From: Bradyrhizobium sp. SZCCT0231
GTDB taxonomy: Bacteria > Pseudomonadota > Alphaproteobacteria > Rhizobiales > Xanthobacteraceae
DNA length: 64,000 bases
NCBI RefSeq assembly: GCF_018130245.1
Contig: NZ_JAFCKP010000018.1
Span: forward strand, 43,652 to 107,651
Direction of reading: 5' to 3'
Below are positions 16,822 to 25,744 of this stretch, in pieces. Each line of letters starts with the position of its first letter. The first letter of the stretch is position 1. A program made the position numbers and the translations under genes. The notes below the pieces were generated by a model. It searched no databases, had not been told where the DNA came from, and saw nothing but the letters and a program-made list of their open reading frames with translations.

Positions 16822-18021
16822 TCAGGCCACGCTGACGCGGACGGTTTCGACGACGTTGCGTAAGTAACCCGCCGGGTTCCAGCGCGGCGTGTCCGGCTGC
16901 GTCTCGCCGCCATTGCCGGTGGCGCGGACCTTGAGCTCATGGCCGCCGGCGGCGAGCTTCACCGGCAGCTTCCATTCGCGGAAGGCGTATTTGCCAAGGT
17001 TCTTGCCGAGCTTGGCGTTGGTCCAGGTCTTGCCGCCGTCGGTGGAGACCTGGACCTCCTTGATGCCCTTGCCGCCGTCGAAGGCGATGCCGCGCAGGGT
17101 CACAGCTCCCGCCTTCAGCCTGGCGCCATCGGGGATGCTGGTGATGAAGGAGCGGATGGTGAAGCGGTTGATCGGGATTGTCGCCTTCGGCGCGGTGCCC
17201 GGCTCGACCGCGTTGTTGGGCGTGTCAGGGATGCGATAGGCCGACTTCATCCAGAAGCCGTCATAGACGTTGTCGATGATGGTGATCTCATTGAGGTGCT
17301 TGACCCAATAGGTGCCGTAATAGCCCGGCACGATCAGGCGCAGCGGGAAGCCGTTGAGGAACGGCAGGTCCTCGCCGTTCATGCCATAGGCCAGCATCAC
17401 CTCGCCGTCGGTGGCGTGATCGAGATCGAGCGCCTTGATGAAATCGGGCGTCTTGTCGTTGACCGGCCCGTCCATGCCGTTGAACGTCACCTGCTTGGCG
17501 CCGGCCTGCACGCCCGCCATCTCCAGCACGGTCTTCAGCGGCACGCCGCGCCAGCGTGCGCAGCCCATCGCGCCGTTGGCGAGCTGGCCGCCTGCGACGC
17601 GCGGCTCGAAGAAACCGCGGCTGTTGCCGGAGCACTGGTTGACGGCGACGATCTCCGTCGCCTTCATCTTCCTGATGTCTTTCAGCGACAGTTTCAGCGG
17701 CTTGTCGACCTTGCCCTTGACCTCGAGCGTGAACTTGTCGGGATCGAGATTGTAGGGCAGGTCGGAGAGGTGATAGCGCACGAAGAAGGCGTTGTTCGGC
17801 GTGATCGGGCCGTCGTTGAACACCGCAAACGGCGTCTCGAGCTGCGGCGGCCGGCTGGTCAGACCGATCATCGGCCGCTTCTGCGGATATTTCACCAGCG
17901 GCCGTTCGCCATTGGCGAAGGGCAGGGTGACGGTGTCGAGTGCCAGCGCCTTGGTGGAATTCAGTGTGGCCGCAATGGCGGCCAAGCCCGCTCCTTTGAG
18001 CAGGTCGCGTCGATCGAACAT
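16822..18021 (-). CDS. sorA: Molybdopterin-dependent sulfite dehydrogenase catalytic subunit (SorA-like)
   Basis: A 399-residue sulfite-oxidase-family enzyme that converts sulfite to sulfate. It begins MFDRRDLLKGAGLAAIAATL, a twin-arginine signal for export of the folded molybdoenzyme. Cys130 in VNQCSGNSRGFF is the expected molybdenum ligand. The Mo-binding domain runs to about residue 280 and the dimerisation domain (ITSIPDGARLKAGAVTLRGIAFDGG) follows. The start is preceded by GGAGG; the longer frame from 18135 would hide the Tat signal. The neighbouring sorB gene confirms the assignment. Confidence 0.92.
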   Translation of the reverse strand: MFDRRDLLKGAGLAAIAATLNSTKALALDTVTLPFANGERPLVKYPQKRPMIGLTSRPPQLETPFAVFNDGPITPNNAFFVRYHLSDLPYNLDPDKFTLEVKGKVDKPLKLSLKDIRKMKATEIVAVNQCSGNSRGFFEPRVAGGQLANGAMGCARWRGVPLKTVLEMAGVQAGAKQVTFNGMDGPVNDKTPDFIKALDLDHATDGEVMLAYGMNGEDLPFLNGFPLRLIVPGYYGTYWVKHLNEITIIDNVYDGFWMKSAYRIPDTPNNAVEPGTAPKATIPINRFTIRSFITSIPDGARLKAGAVTLRGIAFDGGKGIKEVQVSTDGGKTWTNAKLGKNLGKYAFREWKLPVKLAAGGHELKVRATGNGGETQPDTPRWNPAGYLRNVVETVRVSVA

Positions 18022-18209
18022 TGTGGTCTCCTCCCGGAGCTCTTTCGTTGGACCAGCGGTCATCACCGCGAGACCCGCGCTCATCTGTCGCCGCGATTTG
18101 GATGATGTCAATTCGTGCTTTCGCAGCAAGCCCATGCCGCTGCGTTGCAGCAGGCCGGTGTTACGTTCGTAACGAGATTGAGCCCAGCTCTAGCCTCAGC
18201 CTCGGTGCG

Positions 18210-18346
18210 CTCCCTCGCCCCGCTTGCGGGGAGAGGGTTGGGGTGAGGGGGAGTCTCCGCGAAGACGGTGAGAGTTGGACTCGCGGAGAGTCCCCCTCAC
18301 CCGCCGCGCTGTGCGCGTCGGCCTCTCCCCGCGAGCGGGGAGAGGC
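18210..18346. repeat. CTCCCTCGCCCCGC / GCGGGGAGAGG palindromic repeat
   Basis: Nested inverted repeats: CGCTTGCGGGGAGAGGG against CCTCTCCCCGCGAGCGGGG, and GGGGTGAGGGGGAGTC against GACTCGCGGAGAGTCCCCCTCACCC with mismatches. It fills most of the 330-base space between sorA and the end of the cyclase gene. The remainder (18022-18209) should contain the sorA promoter; I recognise no specific operator. Confidence 0.8.
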
Positions 18347-18351
18347 GAACA

Positions 18352-20085
18352 TCACGCCGCCACCCGCTCACCGCGATCGACCAGCCCCGTCAACTCCCTT
18401 GCATTCGCCACCACGCGCACGGCCATCGGCTCGTCGCGGCCGCGGATTGCGACTTCCTGCTGCGGCAGGGCGTCCTCGGCAAGGTCCGCGGTGCGGCGGA
18501 CTTCTTCCGAGACGATGGCCTCGCAGGCCAGCGTCTTGGTCATGTCCTGCAGGCGGGCGGCGACGTTGACGGCATCGCCGAGCGCGGTGAAGACGATGTG
18601 ATCGCGGTAGCCGATGTCGCCGATGATGACCTCGCCGCCGTGGATGCCGATGCCGAAGCGGATCGGCTGGCGAAGATCGTGGCTCAGGAGCTCGTTGAGC
18701 TCGTCGATATGCGTGGCGATTCCAGCTGCGGCCTTCAGCGCCTGCCGGCACGCGGATTGCGGGTCGGCCGACAGCCCGAACAGCGCCAGCATGCCGTCGC
18801 CGACGAACTGATTCGGCTGACCGCCGTTCTCGATGACGGCCTGGGAGACCGCGCCGAGGAAGCGGTTGACGATGAAGACCGTATCGAACGGCAGCCGCTT
18901 CTCGGCAAGCTGCGTCGAGCCGCGCATGTCCACGAACAGGCTGACGAGATAGCGCTCCTGGCCGATGCGCGCCGGCGTCGAGGCCTGCCCGTCCGCTGCA
19001 TGCGTGTGGGGCGTGAACAGCTGGAAGAAGGAGAGGTCGGAGTCCGGACGCAGCTGGCACGCAAGCCGGATCGACGGATCGGTGGTGCCGACACGGGTCA
19101 GCACGAACGCCTCGCGCTGCGACGGTTCGGGCAGGGCGCCATGATCGCCGATGACGCGGATGCGGCAGGTCGAGCAGCGGGCGCGGCCGCCGCAGACGCT
19201 GGCATGCGGCACGTTGTGGCGCAGGCTTGCTTCCAGCACGGAGAGGCCCTTCGGCACCCGTACCGTCTTGCCGTTGCCGTAGGACAGCGCAATCATGCCG
19301 CCGCGCCGCTCACGCCAGGCGCGCACGCCGCGCGCGGCCAGCGCCAGTCCCAGCAAACCGAAATATCCGGCGGTGAGGCCGCCGGCGATGCGGTCGAGCA
19401 TATTGCCTTCCGCGACCGTACCGACCTGGCGGCGGGTGAGATTGTGCGTGCGCCATTCGCCATCGTCACTGTCGGCGGCGACGCTGCGGCCGCCCTGGTA
19501 GATGCCGAGCAGCGACAGTGTCGGGATCAGCACGGCGGCCGCGAGCAGATAGGGCGCCGCGCGCGCGAAGAACGGCTTCAGCCGAAGCCAGAAATAGATG
19601 CCGATGCAGCCGTGCACCCAGGCGATCAGGAGCAGGATCGTCATCTGCCAGAGCCGGCCCGGCGCAGCGACGAAGAACAGATAGAGCTCCTGCGGATAGA
19701 GCTTCTGGTGTCCGTACAGCGTCTGGCCGAGTCGCACGCCGATCACATGCCCCATGACCAGAGCGGGGATGCTCAGACCCAGTACCAGCTGGAGCGGCTC
19801 GATCGTCCGCCAGCGGAACTGCCTCCGTTGATACAGCGCGTAGATGCCGAGCCCCATATGGGTCAGCGCCGCCGTGTAGAACATGATCGCGACAGGCAGG
19901 AACTGCCAGAACAGGGTGTGGTAGTAGACCCCGGCCTCCATGGCCTCGACCGAGATGTTGCCGAGCGCGTGGTTGAGGAAATGGCTGACCACATAGGAGA
20001 ACAGGATGATTCCGCAGATGAGCCGCACCTGCCGCGCGCTGGTTGCGCGCACGAGTTCGGGCATATGGACGGGAGCGGTGGCCAT
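18352..20085 (-). CDS. Membrane adenylate cyclase with SdhC-like anchor and 2Fe-2S ferredoxin domain (CyaC-like)
   Basis: A 577-residue three-part protein. Residues about 20-258 form six membrane helices with conserved His (SHFLNH, LTHMG, MGHVIG, WVHGCIG), like quinone-reactive diheme b anchors of succinate dehydrogenase type. Residues about 262-350 are a plant-type ferredoxin domain with Cys298, Cys304, Cys307 and Cys343. Residues about 375-560 are a class III nucleotide cyclase with LVSLFVDMRGSTQLAE, VGDGMLALFG and LGDAVNVAARLQ. It should make cAMP in response to quinone or iron-sulfur redox state. It resembles rhizobial CyaC; the redox role here is inference. Confidence 0.88.
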   Translation of the reverse strand: MATAPVHMPELVRATSARQVRLICGIILFSYVVSHFLNHALGNISVEAMEAGVYYHTLFWQFLPVAIMFYTAALTHMGLGIYALYQRRQFRWRTIEPLQLVLGLSIPALVMGHVIGVRLGQTLYGHQKLYPQELYLFFVAAPGRLWQMTILLLIAWVHGCIGIYFWLRLKPFFARAAPYLLAAAVLIPTLSLLGIYQGGRSVAADSDDGEWRTHNLTRRQVGTVAEGNMLDRIAGGLTAGYFGLLGLALAARGVRAWRERRGGMIALSYGNGKTVRVPKGLSVLEASLRHNVPHASVCGGRARCSTCRIRVIGDHGALPEPSQREAFVLTRVGTTDPSIRLACQLRPDSDLSFFQLFTPHTHAADGQASTPARIGQERYLVSLFVDMRGSTQLAEKRLPFDTVFIVNRFLGAVSQAVIENGGQPNQFVGDGMLALFGLSADPQSACRQALKAAAGIATHIDELNELLSHDLRQPIRFGIGIHGGEVIIGDIGYRDHIVFTALGDAVNVAARLQDMTKTLACEAIVSEEVRRTADLAEDALPQQEVAIRGRDEPMAVRVVANARELTGLVDRGERVAA

Positions 20086-20206
20086 GATTCGATTGTATCA
20101 GTCCATCGAGGAGAACAGCCAGCGTAGCGTTTAATTCCCGATGTGGACAGGTTGTGAAGTCACATACGCGGCAGGGTTACGAAATCGTAGGGTGGGCGCG
20201 TCTAAC

Positions 20207-20400
20207 CTCCGCTGTCGTCCCGGACAAGCGCGCCCAAAGCGCGCGCCGATCCGGGACCCATAATCACAGGAGCAGTTGAGGGCAGGCTGGTAACTCCGAG
20301 TCCTCGCCAAACCCCTTCCTGTGGCTATGGGTCCCGGATCTGCGCTCCGCTCTAGACAACGCTACGCGTTGTCCAGAGCTGCGCTTGTCCGGGACGACTC
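20207..20400. repeat. Long palindromic repeat, second GTCCCGGACAAGCGC copy
   Basis: The left arm CTCCGCTGTCGTCCCGGAC and right arm GCGCTTGTCCGGGACGAC repeat the element at 1192-1363. The right arm also holds an inner hairpin (CTAGACAACGC against GCGTTGTCCAG). It occupies most of the 370 bases between the cyclase and the divergent glycosyltransferase, with no gene visible in the rest. Confidence 0.85.
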
Positions 20401-20457
20401 GGGGGGAGGGCTTGCCCCACATTGACTCCCCCTCTCAAGTCGGGGAAAAGCGCGGCC

Positions 20458-22047
20458 GTGACGATCGCTCCCGACATCTCTGCGAAGCCGGACGGCGCCG
20501 AACGCCGTCTCATCCTCGTTGCCGCAGCGATCATCGCCGCGATGACGCTGCTGCGCAACGTCTATGCCTCCGCGATCGAGCTGCGCACGGACGAAGCCTA
20601 TTACTGGACCTGGTCGAAGGAGGCCGCGCTCAGCTTCCTCGATCATCCACCCATGATCGCCTGGCTGATCCGTTTTGGAACCGCGATCTTCGGCGACACC
20701 AATCTCGGCGTTCGCTTCGGCGGCATCGTCGCGATGCTGGTGACGCAGCTGCTGCTTGCCGACATCGTCCGCCGCCTCACCCATGATGCGCGCGCCATCA
20801 TGTTCGCGGTGCTGATGCCGGAGGCTGCGCTCTATTACGGCCTGTTGATGGCCAAGGTCGCGCCCGATGTCGCCATCATCCCCTTCGCGGTGGCGATGGT
20901 ATGGTCGCTGGTGCGGCTCGCACAGGGCGGCGACGGCCGGTGGTGGCTCGCGGCCGGCCTGTTCGCAGGCCTCTCGATGCTGTCGAAATTCACCGCGATC
21001 ATGTTCGCGCCGGCGGTCGCCGCCTTTCTGCTGGTGCCGGACTGGCGCTGGCGCTGGCTGCGGAGCCCTTACCCTTATCTCGCCGTGCTGCTCGCGATAA
21101 CAGCGTTCTCACCGGTGCTGATCTGGAACGCGCAGCACGACTGGGCCTCGTTCCGATTCCAGGGCGTGCGCGCCACCGCCAATTACGGCATCTCGCTGCG
21201 TACGGTCGGCGACTACATCGGCCTGCAATTCGGCCTGGTCGGCTTCGTCATGCTGCCGGTGGTGCTGACGGGCCTGGTGCTGACGGCGTGGCGTGGCTAT
21301 CGCACGCGCGAGCCGGTCGCGATCCTGCTGTCGACCGCCGTGCTGGTGCCGTTTCTGTATTTCTTCTTCAAGTCGCTGACGCTTCGGGTCGGCGACACCT
21401 GGCCGATGTTCATGTGGCCGGTGGGCTTTGCGGCCGCCGCGGTGAACCTCGCCACGATGACGAAAGAGGGATGGTCGGCCCGAATGCTCAGATCATCGCT
21501 GTTCTGGGCCAACACGGCGATCGTCTCGGGCATCGCCTTCGTCGTCATCGTGTTCCTCTACTACGTCGCTGCGCCCTGGAATCTGCTCGGCAAGATCGAT
21601 CCGATCGGCGCGGAAGCCGGCTACGAGCAGGTCGCCGCGCGCGCGCAGGCTGCTCTCGACGAGACCGGCGCGACCTGGATCGCGACCACCGACTATCGCA
21701 CCTACGCCATGATGCGCTGGCTGTTCCGGGGCCGCGTGCCGGTCATCGAGATCAACGAGCGCGGCCGCTTCCAGGATTTCCGCGATCCCGGCATGGACAA
21801 GATCAGGGGGCATGCGGGGATTTACGTCGGACGTGAGCCGGACAGCCGTTCGTCGCTGTGGGAGAACATCCCCGCCAAGCGCGAGCCGCTCGGCGAGGTC
21901 GAGCGCCGCTGGCGCGGCGTTCTGACGGACACCTATGTAATTGAAAAGCTCACCGGCTGGACCCCGGAGCTGTCCCCGCCGAAGGACTCGCCGCTGTTCC
22001 AGTGGAAGGTGCTGGCGGGAGAATTCGAGAAGCGATCGCCCGCCTAG
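20458..22047 (+). CDS. ArnT/GT39-family membrane glycosyltransferase
   Basis: A protein of about 529 residues with many membrane helices. The N-terminal periplasmic loop IELRTDEAYYWTWSKEAALSFLDHPPMIAWLIR contains the DE/DEAYY motif typical of polyprenyl-phosphate-sugar-dependent (PMT/ArnT, DUF2029-like) transferases, followed by alternating hydrophobic segments to about residue 370 and a soluble C-terminal domain. Such enzymes transfer a sugar from a lipid carrier onto an envelope acceptor. The GTG at 20458 is chosen with GGGGA upstream; a TTG at 20422 is possible. The acceptor is unknown. Confidence 0.8.
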   Translation: MTIAPDISAKPDGAERRLILVAAAIIAAMTLLRNVYASAIELRTDEAYYWTWSKEAALSFLDHPPMIAWLIRFGTAIFGDTNLGVRFGGIVAMLVTQLLLADIVRRLTHDARAIMFAVLMPEAALYYGLLMAKVAPDVAIIPFAVAMVWSLVRLAQGGDGRWWLAAGLFAGLSMLSKFTAIMFAPAVAAFLLVPDWRWRWLRSPYPYLAVLLAITAFSPVLIWNAQHDWASFRFQGVRATANYGISLRTVGDYIGLQFGLVGFVMLPVVLTGLVLTAWRGYRTREPVAILLSTAVLVPFLYFFFKSLTLRVGDTWPMFMWPVGFAAAAVNLATMTKEGWSARMLRSSLFWANTAIVSGIAFVVIVFLYYVAAPWNLLGKIDPIGAEAGYEQVAARAQAALDETGATWIATTDYRTYAMMRWLFRGRVPVIEINERGRFQDFRDPGMDKIRGHAGIYVGREPDSRSSLWENIPAKREPLGEVERRWRGVLTDTYVIEKLTGWTPELSPPKDSPLFQWKVLAGEFEKRSPA

Positions 22048-22156
22048 CGCGCCTTCTCTTACCCTCCCCTGGAGGGGTCCGGGACGAGCGTAGCTCGCCC
22101 GTGGTCGATCGCGCGCAGCGCGAGCGGGGTGGGGTGATCTCTCCAAGCAGGCAGTA

Positions 22157-22252
22157 TCGTAGGGGGGGCAAAGCGAAGCGTGCCCACCGCTTTTGTTGTG
22201 ATGTTGGATCGATGGTGGGCACGGCGCAAGTGCGCCTTTGCCCACCCTACGA
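22157..22252. repeat. GTAGGGTGGGC-type palindromic repeat with an adjacent second element
   Basis: TCGTAGGGGGGGCAAAG and CTTTGCCCACCCTACGA form the outer arms, with GTGCCCACC and GGTGGGCAC inside. A related copy lies at 46103-46204. Immediately to the left (about 22058-22139) is another repeat with CCCTCCCCTGGAGGGG and GGGGTGGGGTGAT arms. Together they fill the gap between two convergent genes. Confidence 0.75.
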
Positions 22253-22292
22253 TTCCGGTCTCGCGGAGAGAGCCTCCTCACCCGTCTTGCCG

Positions 22293-23321
22293 CTACTCCT
22301 CCTCATCCTTCTTCCGCAGCAGATCCGTTGCCAGATCCGACAGCTTCGGCGGCGGCAGCGCTGCGAACGGCAGCGGCCTCGTCACGTCGATTGCGGCCAA
22401 TCCCAGCCGCGCCGTCAGCAGCCCGTTCAGCACGCCTTCGCCCAATCGCTGCGACAGCTTCGCCGCAATGCCGTGGCCGAGCATCTGCTGCACCAGGCTG
22501 TCGCTCGCGGCCATGCCGCCGGTGATGGCGAGATGGGCGATGACGTGGCGGAGCAGGCGGATCATGCCGAGTGCACCGGGACGGCCGCCATAGAGATAGG
22601 CGAGCTGGCGGATCAGGCGCAGCGCGGCGACGAACACGAACAGCACGTCGATCGCCGCGCGGGGCGAGACCGCGGTGACGATCGAGACCTTTTGCGCCGC
22701 TGACGACACCAGCCGCCGCGCTTCCGCGTCCAGCGGCGACATCAGCTCGCGCTCGGCGAGCCGGATCATGTCGGCGCCGTCGATGATCTCGCCGGCATGG
22801 CTTTCCAGCGTGGCGCGGGCGCGCGCCAGCTGCGGGTTCTGATGCGCGATCTTGAGCAGGTCCTGCACGATGACGCGGCTCTCCTTGCGATCGTCATTGG
22901 CAAGCACCGCGGCCGCGCGCTGATGCAGCTTCTCGATCGTGGTGAGGCGCGCCAGGCCGAATGCCTCGCGCCCAATCACCACTGCGAGCGCCAGCGCGGT
23001 GACGGACGCGAAAGCGAGGCCGACGAAGCCGAGGCTTTCGCTGCGCGAAAACAGGTCCTCGATCAGATGGACCACGCCGAGTCCGACGCCGAGCAGCGTC
23101 AGCCCGGCGAGGCCTGACCAGAACAGCGTACCCCACGGGAAGCCGCGCCGCGCCGGACGCGCGGCCTCGATCGGCACCGGCAGCGCCATTGGATCTGGCT
23201 CCGGCGTGATCTGGATCGTGCCGCGACTGAGCCGTCCCGTTTCGTCGGCCTCCGTGACGACGACGCCGGGATCGTCGAGCCGGAACGTCGCCGGCCGCCG
23301 CTGCTGGGATCGGTCGTTCAT
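22293..23321 (-). CDS. ycjF: YcjF family membrane protein (TIGR01620/DUF697)
   Basis: A 342-residue protein with two membrane helices near residues 65-120 (FPWGTLFWSGLAGLTLLGVGLGVVHL; LGFVGLAFASVTALALAVVIG) and a DUF697-like C-terminal region (GRPGALGMIRLLRHVIAHLAITGGMAASDSLVQQML). Its start overlaps the stop of the upstream P-loop gene by four bases, so the two are translationally coupled, as ycjX-ycjF are in many proteobacteria. The molecular role is unknown. Confidence 0.85.
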   Translation of the reverse strand: MNDRSQQRRPATFRLDDPGVVVTEADETGRLSRGTIQITPEPDPMALPVPIEAARPARRGFPWGTLFWSGLAGLTLLGVGLGVVHLIEDLFSRSESLGFVGLAFASVTALALAVVIGREAFGLARLTTIEKLHQRAAAVLANDDRKESRVIVQDLLKIAHQNPQLARARATLESHAGEIIDGADMIRLAERELMSPLDAEARRLVSSAAQKVSIVTAVSPRAAIDVLFVFVAALRLIRQLAYLYGGRPGALGMIRLLRHVIAHLAITGGMAASDSLVQQMLGHGIAAKLSQRLGEGVLNGLLTARLGLAAIDVTRPLPFAALPPPKLSDLATDLLRKKDEEE

Positions 23322-24787
23322 GCGAGCTTGTCTCCGATCAGGAACTGCAAGGCACGGTCGAGGCGGATGTGTGGCAGCACGGGCTCGTCGTTACCCTCGC
23401 GCTCGAGCTTGGGCGGCCGGAAGCGCAGGAAGCGGAAATCGCTCTTCTCGGCGGCCGCCGTCGCGAGCCCGCGGAACGCATCCGCACCGTTGAACAGCGG
23501 CTCGGGATCGACGGGCAGATCGCCCGGGAAGGTCGCAACCTCCGTGTTGCCGTCGAAGAACTCGCCGCCAGCGCTTTCGCCCGCGACCGGCGTTCCCAGG
23601 ATCGACGGCAATTTGTCGCGACCATGCGCCACCTGCGCTTCGCGCGTGGCGCGCACGGCGGCCAGCGCCACGACGTCGATCTCCGCGCCGGTATTTTCCG
23701 CGCGCGCAACGGCGCCCGAGACGGCGCGGCGCAGCACGGCCTCGAGACGGTCGTGGCTGGAATGATGCAGATGATCCGCCTTGGTCGCCGCGAACAGGAT
23801 GCGGTCGATGCGCGGCCGGAACAGGCTGGAGAGCAACGTGCTGCGGCCGATGTTGAAGCAGTCGAGAATGCCGGCGAGTGCGGCTTCGAGATCGTGCAGC
23901 GCCTCGGGGCCGGAGTTGAACGCGGCGAGCGCATCGGCCAGCACGATCTGGCGATCGAGCCGCGCAAAATGATCGCGGAAGAACGGCCGCACCACGACGT
24001 CCTTGTAGGCCTCGAAGCGCCGCACCATCATCGCCCACAGCGATCCCTCCGGCGCCTGCCCGCCGGCGGGCAAATCGAGCGGCGCAAATGTCAGCGCCGG
24101 CGTATCGGCGAGATTGCCGGGCATCAGGAAGCGGCCGGGCGGCAACAGGCTCATCGCAAACCGCTCGTCGCGGCAGGCGCGAAGATAATCGGTGAAGAGC
24201 CTTGCGGCCGTCAGCGTCGCCTGCTCGTCCTCGCGCGCTTGGGGCTTGAGCGTTGCGAGATGGGTGTGCCACTCGGTCGCGAGATGCGCGCGCGGCGCCT
24301 CGCGCGACAGCGCCAGGCTCTCCGCCGACCATTGCTCGTAGCTTTTCTGGAGCAGCGGCAGGTCCAGCAGCCATTCGCCGGGATAGTCGACGATGTCGAG
24401 CGTCAGCATGCGGTCGGCGCCGTTCGGGCGCTGGTAGTCGATGACGAGCCTGAGCTCGCTGATGTCCACGGTCGAGTTCGGCCAGCGCCGCTCCTCGATC
24501 AATGCGCGCAGATGGCTTTCATAGGCAAAGCGCGGGACGGCATCGTCCGGCTGCGGCGCCAGATGCGCCCGCGCGATCCGGCCCGAGGCATAGGCCTCGA
24601 ACACCGGAAACCGGCCGCCGCGCGTCAGCCCATGGATCAGCGCGGTGATGAATACGGTCTTACCGGCGCGCGACAAACCGGTGACACCAAGCCGCACCGT
24701 CGGGTTGAAGAAGTGCTCGCCATAGTCGATCAGGGCGCGCGCCGACAGCCGCGCCTCCTCGACCATATCCTGGAAACTGAATGCCAT
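23318..24787 (-). CDS. ycjX: YcjX family P-loop GTPase-like protein (DUF463)
   Basis: A 489-residue DUF463 protein. The P-loop GLSRAGKT is at residues 37-44, and the segment LTLDIVDYPGEWLLDLPLL resembles a Walker B/switch region. A further strand-helix set includes RIDRILFAATKADHLHHSS, where TKAD resembles the NKXD guanine-specificity motif. The start MAFSFQDM is preferred over 24823. It forms a two-gene operon with ycjF. Members are linked to envelope stress in other bacteria, but no role is shown here. Confidence 0.87.
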   Translation of the reverse strand: MAFSFQDMVEEARLSARALIDYGEHFFNPTVRLGVTGLSRAGKTVFITALIHGLTRGGRFPVFEAYASGRIARAHLAPQPDDAVPRFAYESHLRALIEERRWPNSTVDISELRLVIDYQRPNGADRMLTLDIVDYPGEWLLDLPLLQKSYEQWSAESLALSREAPRAHLATEWHTHLATLKPQAREDEQATLTAARLFTDYLRACRDERFAMSLLPPGRFLMPGNLADTPALTFAPLDLPAGGQAPEGSLWAMMVRRFEAYKDVVVRPFFRDHFARLDRQIVLADALAAFNSGPEALHDLEAALAGILDCFNIGRSTLLSSLFRPRIDRILFAATKADHLHHSSHDRLEAVLRRAVSGAVARAENTGAEIDVVALAAVRATREAQVAHGRDKLPSILGTPVAGESAGGEFFDGNTEVATFPGDLPVDPEPLFNGADAFRGLATAAAEKSDFRFLRFRPPKLEREGNDEPVLPHIRLDRALQFLIGDKLA

Positions 24788-24973
24788 ATGAACGTGAGGG
24801 GATCTCGGGCGAGGGATACGCAAAATGGATTAGTCACAAAAGTGGCAATTGCCTGAGGAAATTCAAGCTTTCATACTTCCACCGCCTTTGTCGGCAAATC
24901 AGCCTTTTGAACGACGCGCCGGTCCCGAAACACCCATACAAGAGGGCATTGCCTCTAGCCTTTGCGGATTGCC

Positions 24974-25669
24974 ATGACCGTCTTCCAAATGAAACAGTTC
25001 GCGTCCAATTCCGTCCACGCCGCCGCCGACGCGATCGGCTGGAATTACGACCGCGCCGAGCTGATCGCTGACGGCATTATCCATGCGATCGGCGTGCTCT
25101 CCGGCATCATCGCCGCGACCGTGCTGGTGGTGCTGGCGGCGGTCTATGCCGACGCCACCGACATCGTCGGCGTCTCGATCTATGTCGCTGGCCTGCTCTC
25201 GATGCTGGTGCTGTCGGCGACCTATAATCTCTGGCCGGTGTCGCGGGCCAAATGGCTGCTGCGGCGGTTCGACCATTCCGCGATCTATCTGCTGATCGCC
25301 GCGACCTACACGCCGTTCATCCTGGAGGTGAAAGATTGCGTATTCGCGCTGGTGCTGCTCGCTGGCGTCTGGTGCGTGGCGATCCTTGGCATCGTGCTGA
25401 AGCTGCTCTATCCCGGCCGGTTCGACCGCGTCTCGGTCGGCATCTACCTCGCGATGGGCTGGAGCGGCATGATGCTCTACGACGCCGTGGTCAGGGCGTT
25501 GCCTGCGCTGGTGCTGGGCTTCATCCTTGCGGGCGGCCTGCTCTACAGCTTTGGCGTGATCTTCCACGCCTGGCGGCGGCTGCGCTTCCAGAATGCGATC
25601 TGGCACGGCTTTGTCTTGGCCGGCGCGGCATGCCATTATACCGCGGTGCTCGACCTTGTGTTGAGCTGA
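24974..25669 (+). CDS. Hemolysin III / PAQR-family membrane protein
   Basis: A 231-residue integral membrane protein with seven hydrophobic segments. Family motifs include ELIADGIIHAIGVLSGI near the N-terminus, ATYTPFILEV in the middle and FQNAIWHGFVLAGAACHYTAVL near the C-terminus, with the conserved Asp and His residues that bind zinc in PAQR proteins. Despite the family name a haemolytic role is not implied. ATG 24974 is taken as start; a TTG at 24962 and an ATG at 24989 are alternatives. The gene is divergent from ycjX with about 190 bases between them. Confidence 0.9.
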   Translation: MTVFQMKQFASNSVHAAADAIGWNYDRAELIADGIIHAIGVLSGIIAATVLVVLAAVYADATDIVGVSIYVAGLLSMLVLSATYNLWPVSRAKWLLRRFDHSAIYLLIAATYTPFILEVKDCVFALVLLAGVWCVAILGIVLKLLYPGRFDRVSVGIYLAMGWSGMMLYDAVVRALPALVLGFILAGGLLYSFGVIFHAWRRLRFQNAIWHGFVLAGAACHYTAVLDLVLS

Positions 25670-25744
25670 CCAGGACCCGCGACGCGGAATGAGCGGCGCG
25701 GTATAAAGCGGTACAAGACGATACAAGACAAGAGGAGACGTCGC

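Noticed and set aside
22058-22252. Possible non-coding RNA gene in the structured gap between the glycosyltransferase and ycjF genes
   Set aside because: The pairing is fully explained by two palindromic repeat elements with relatives elsewhere in the window.
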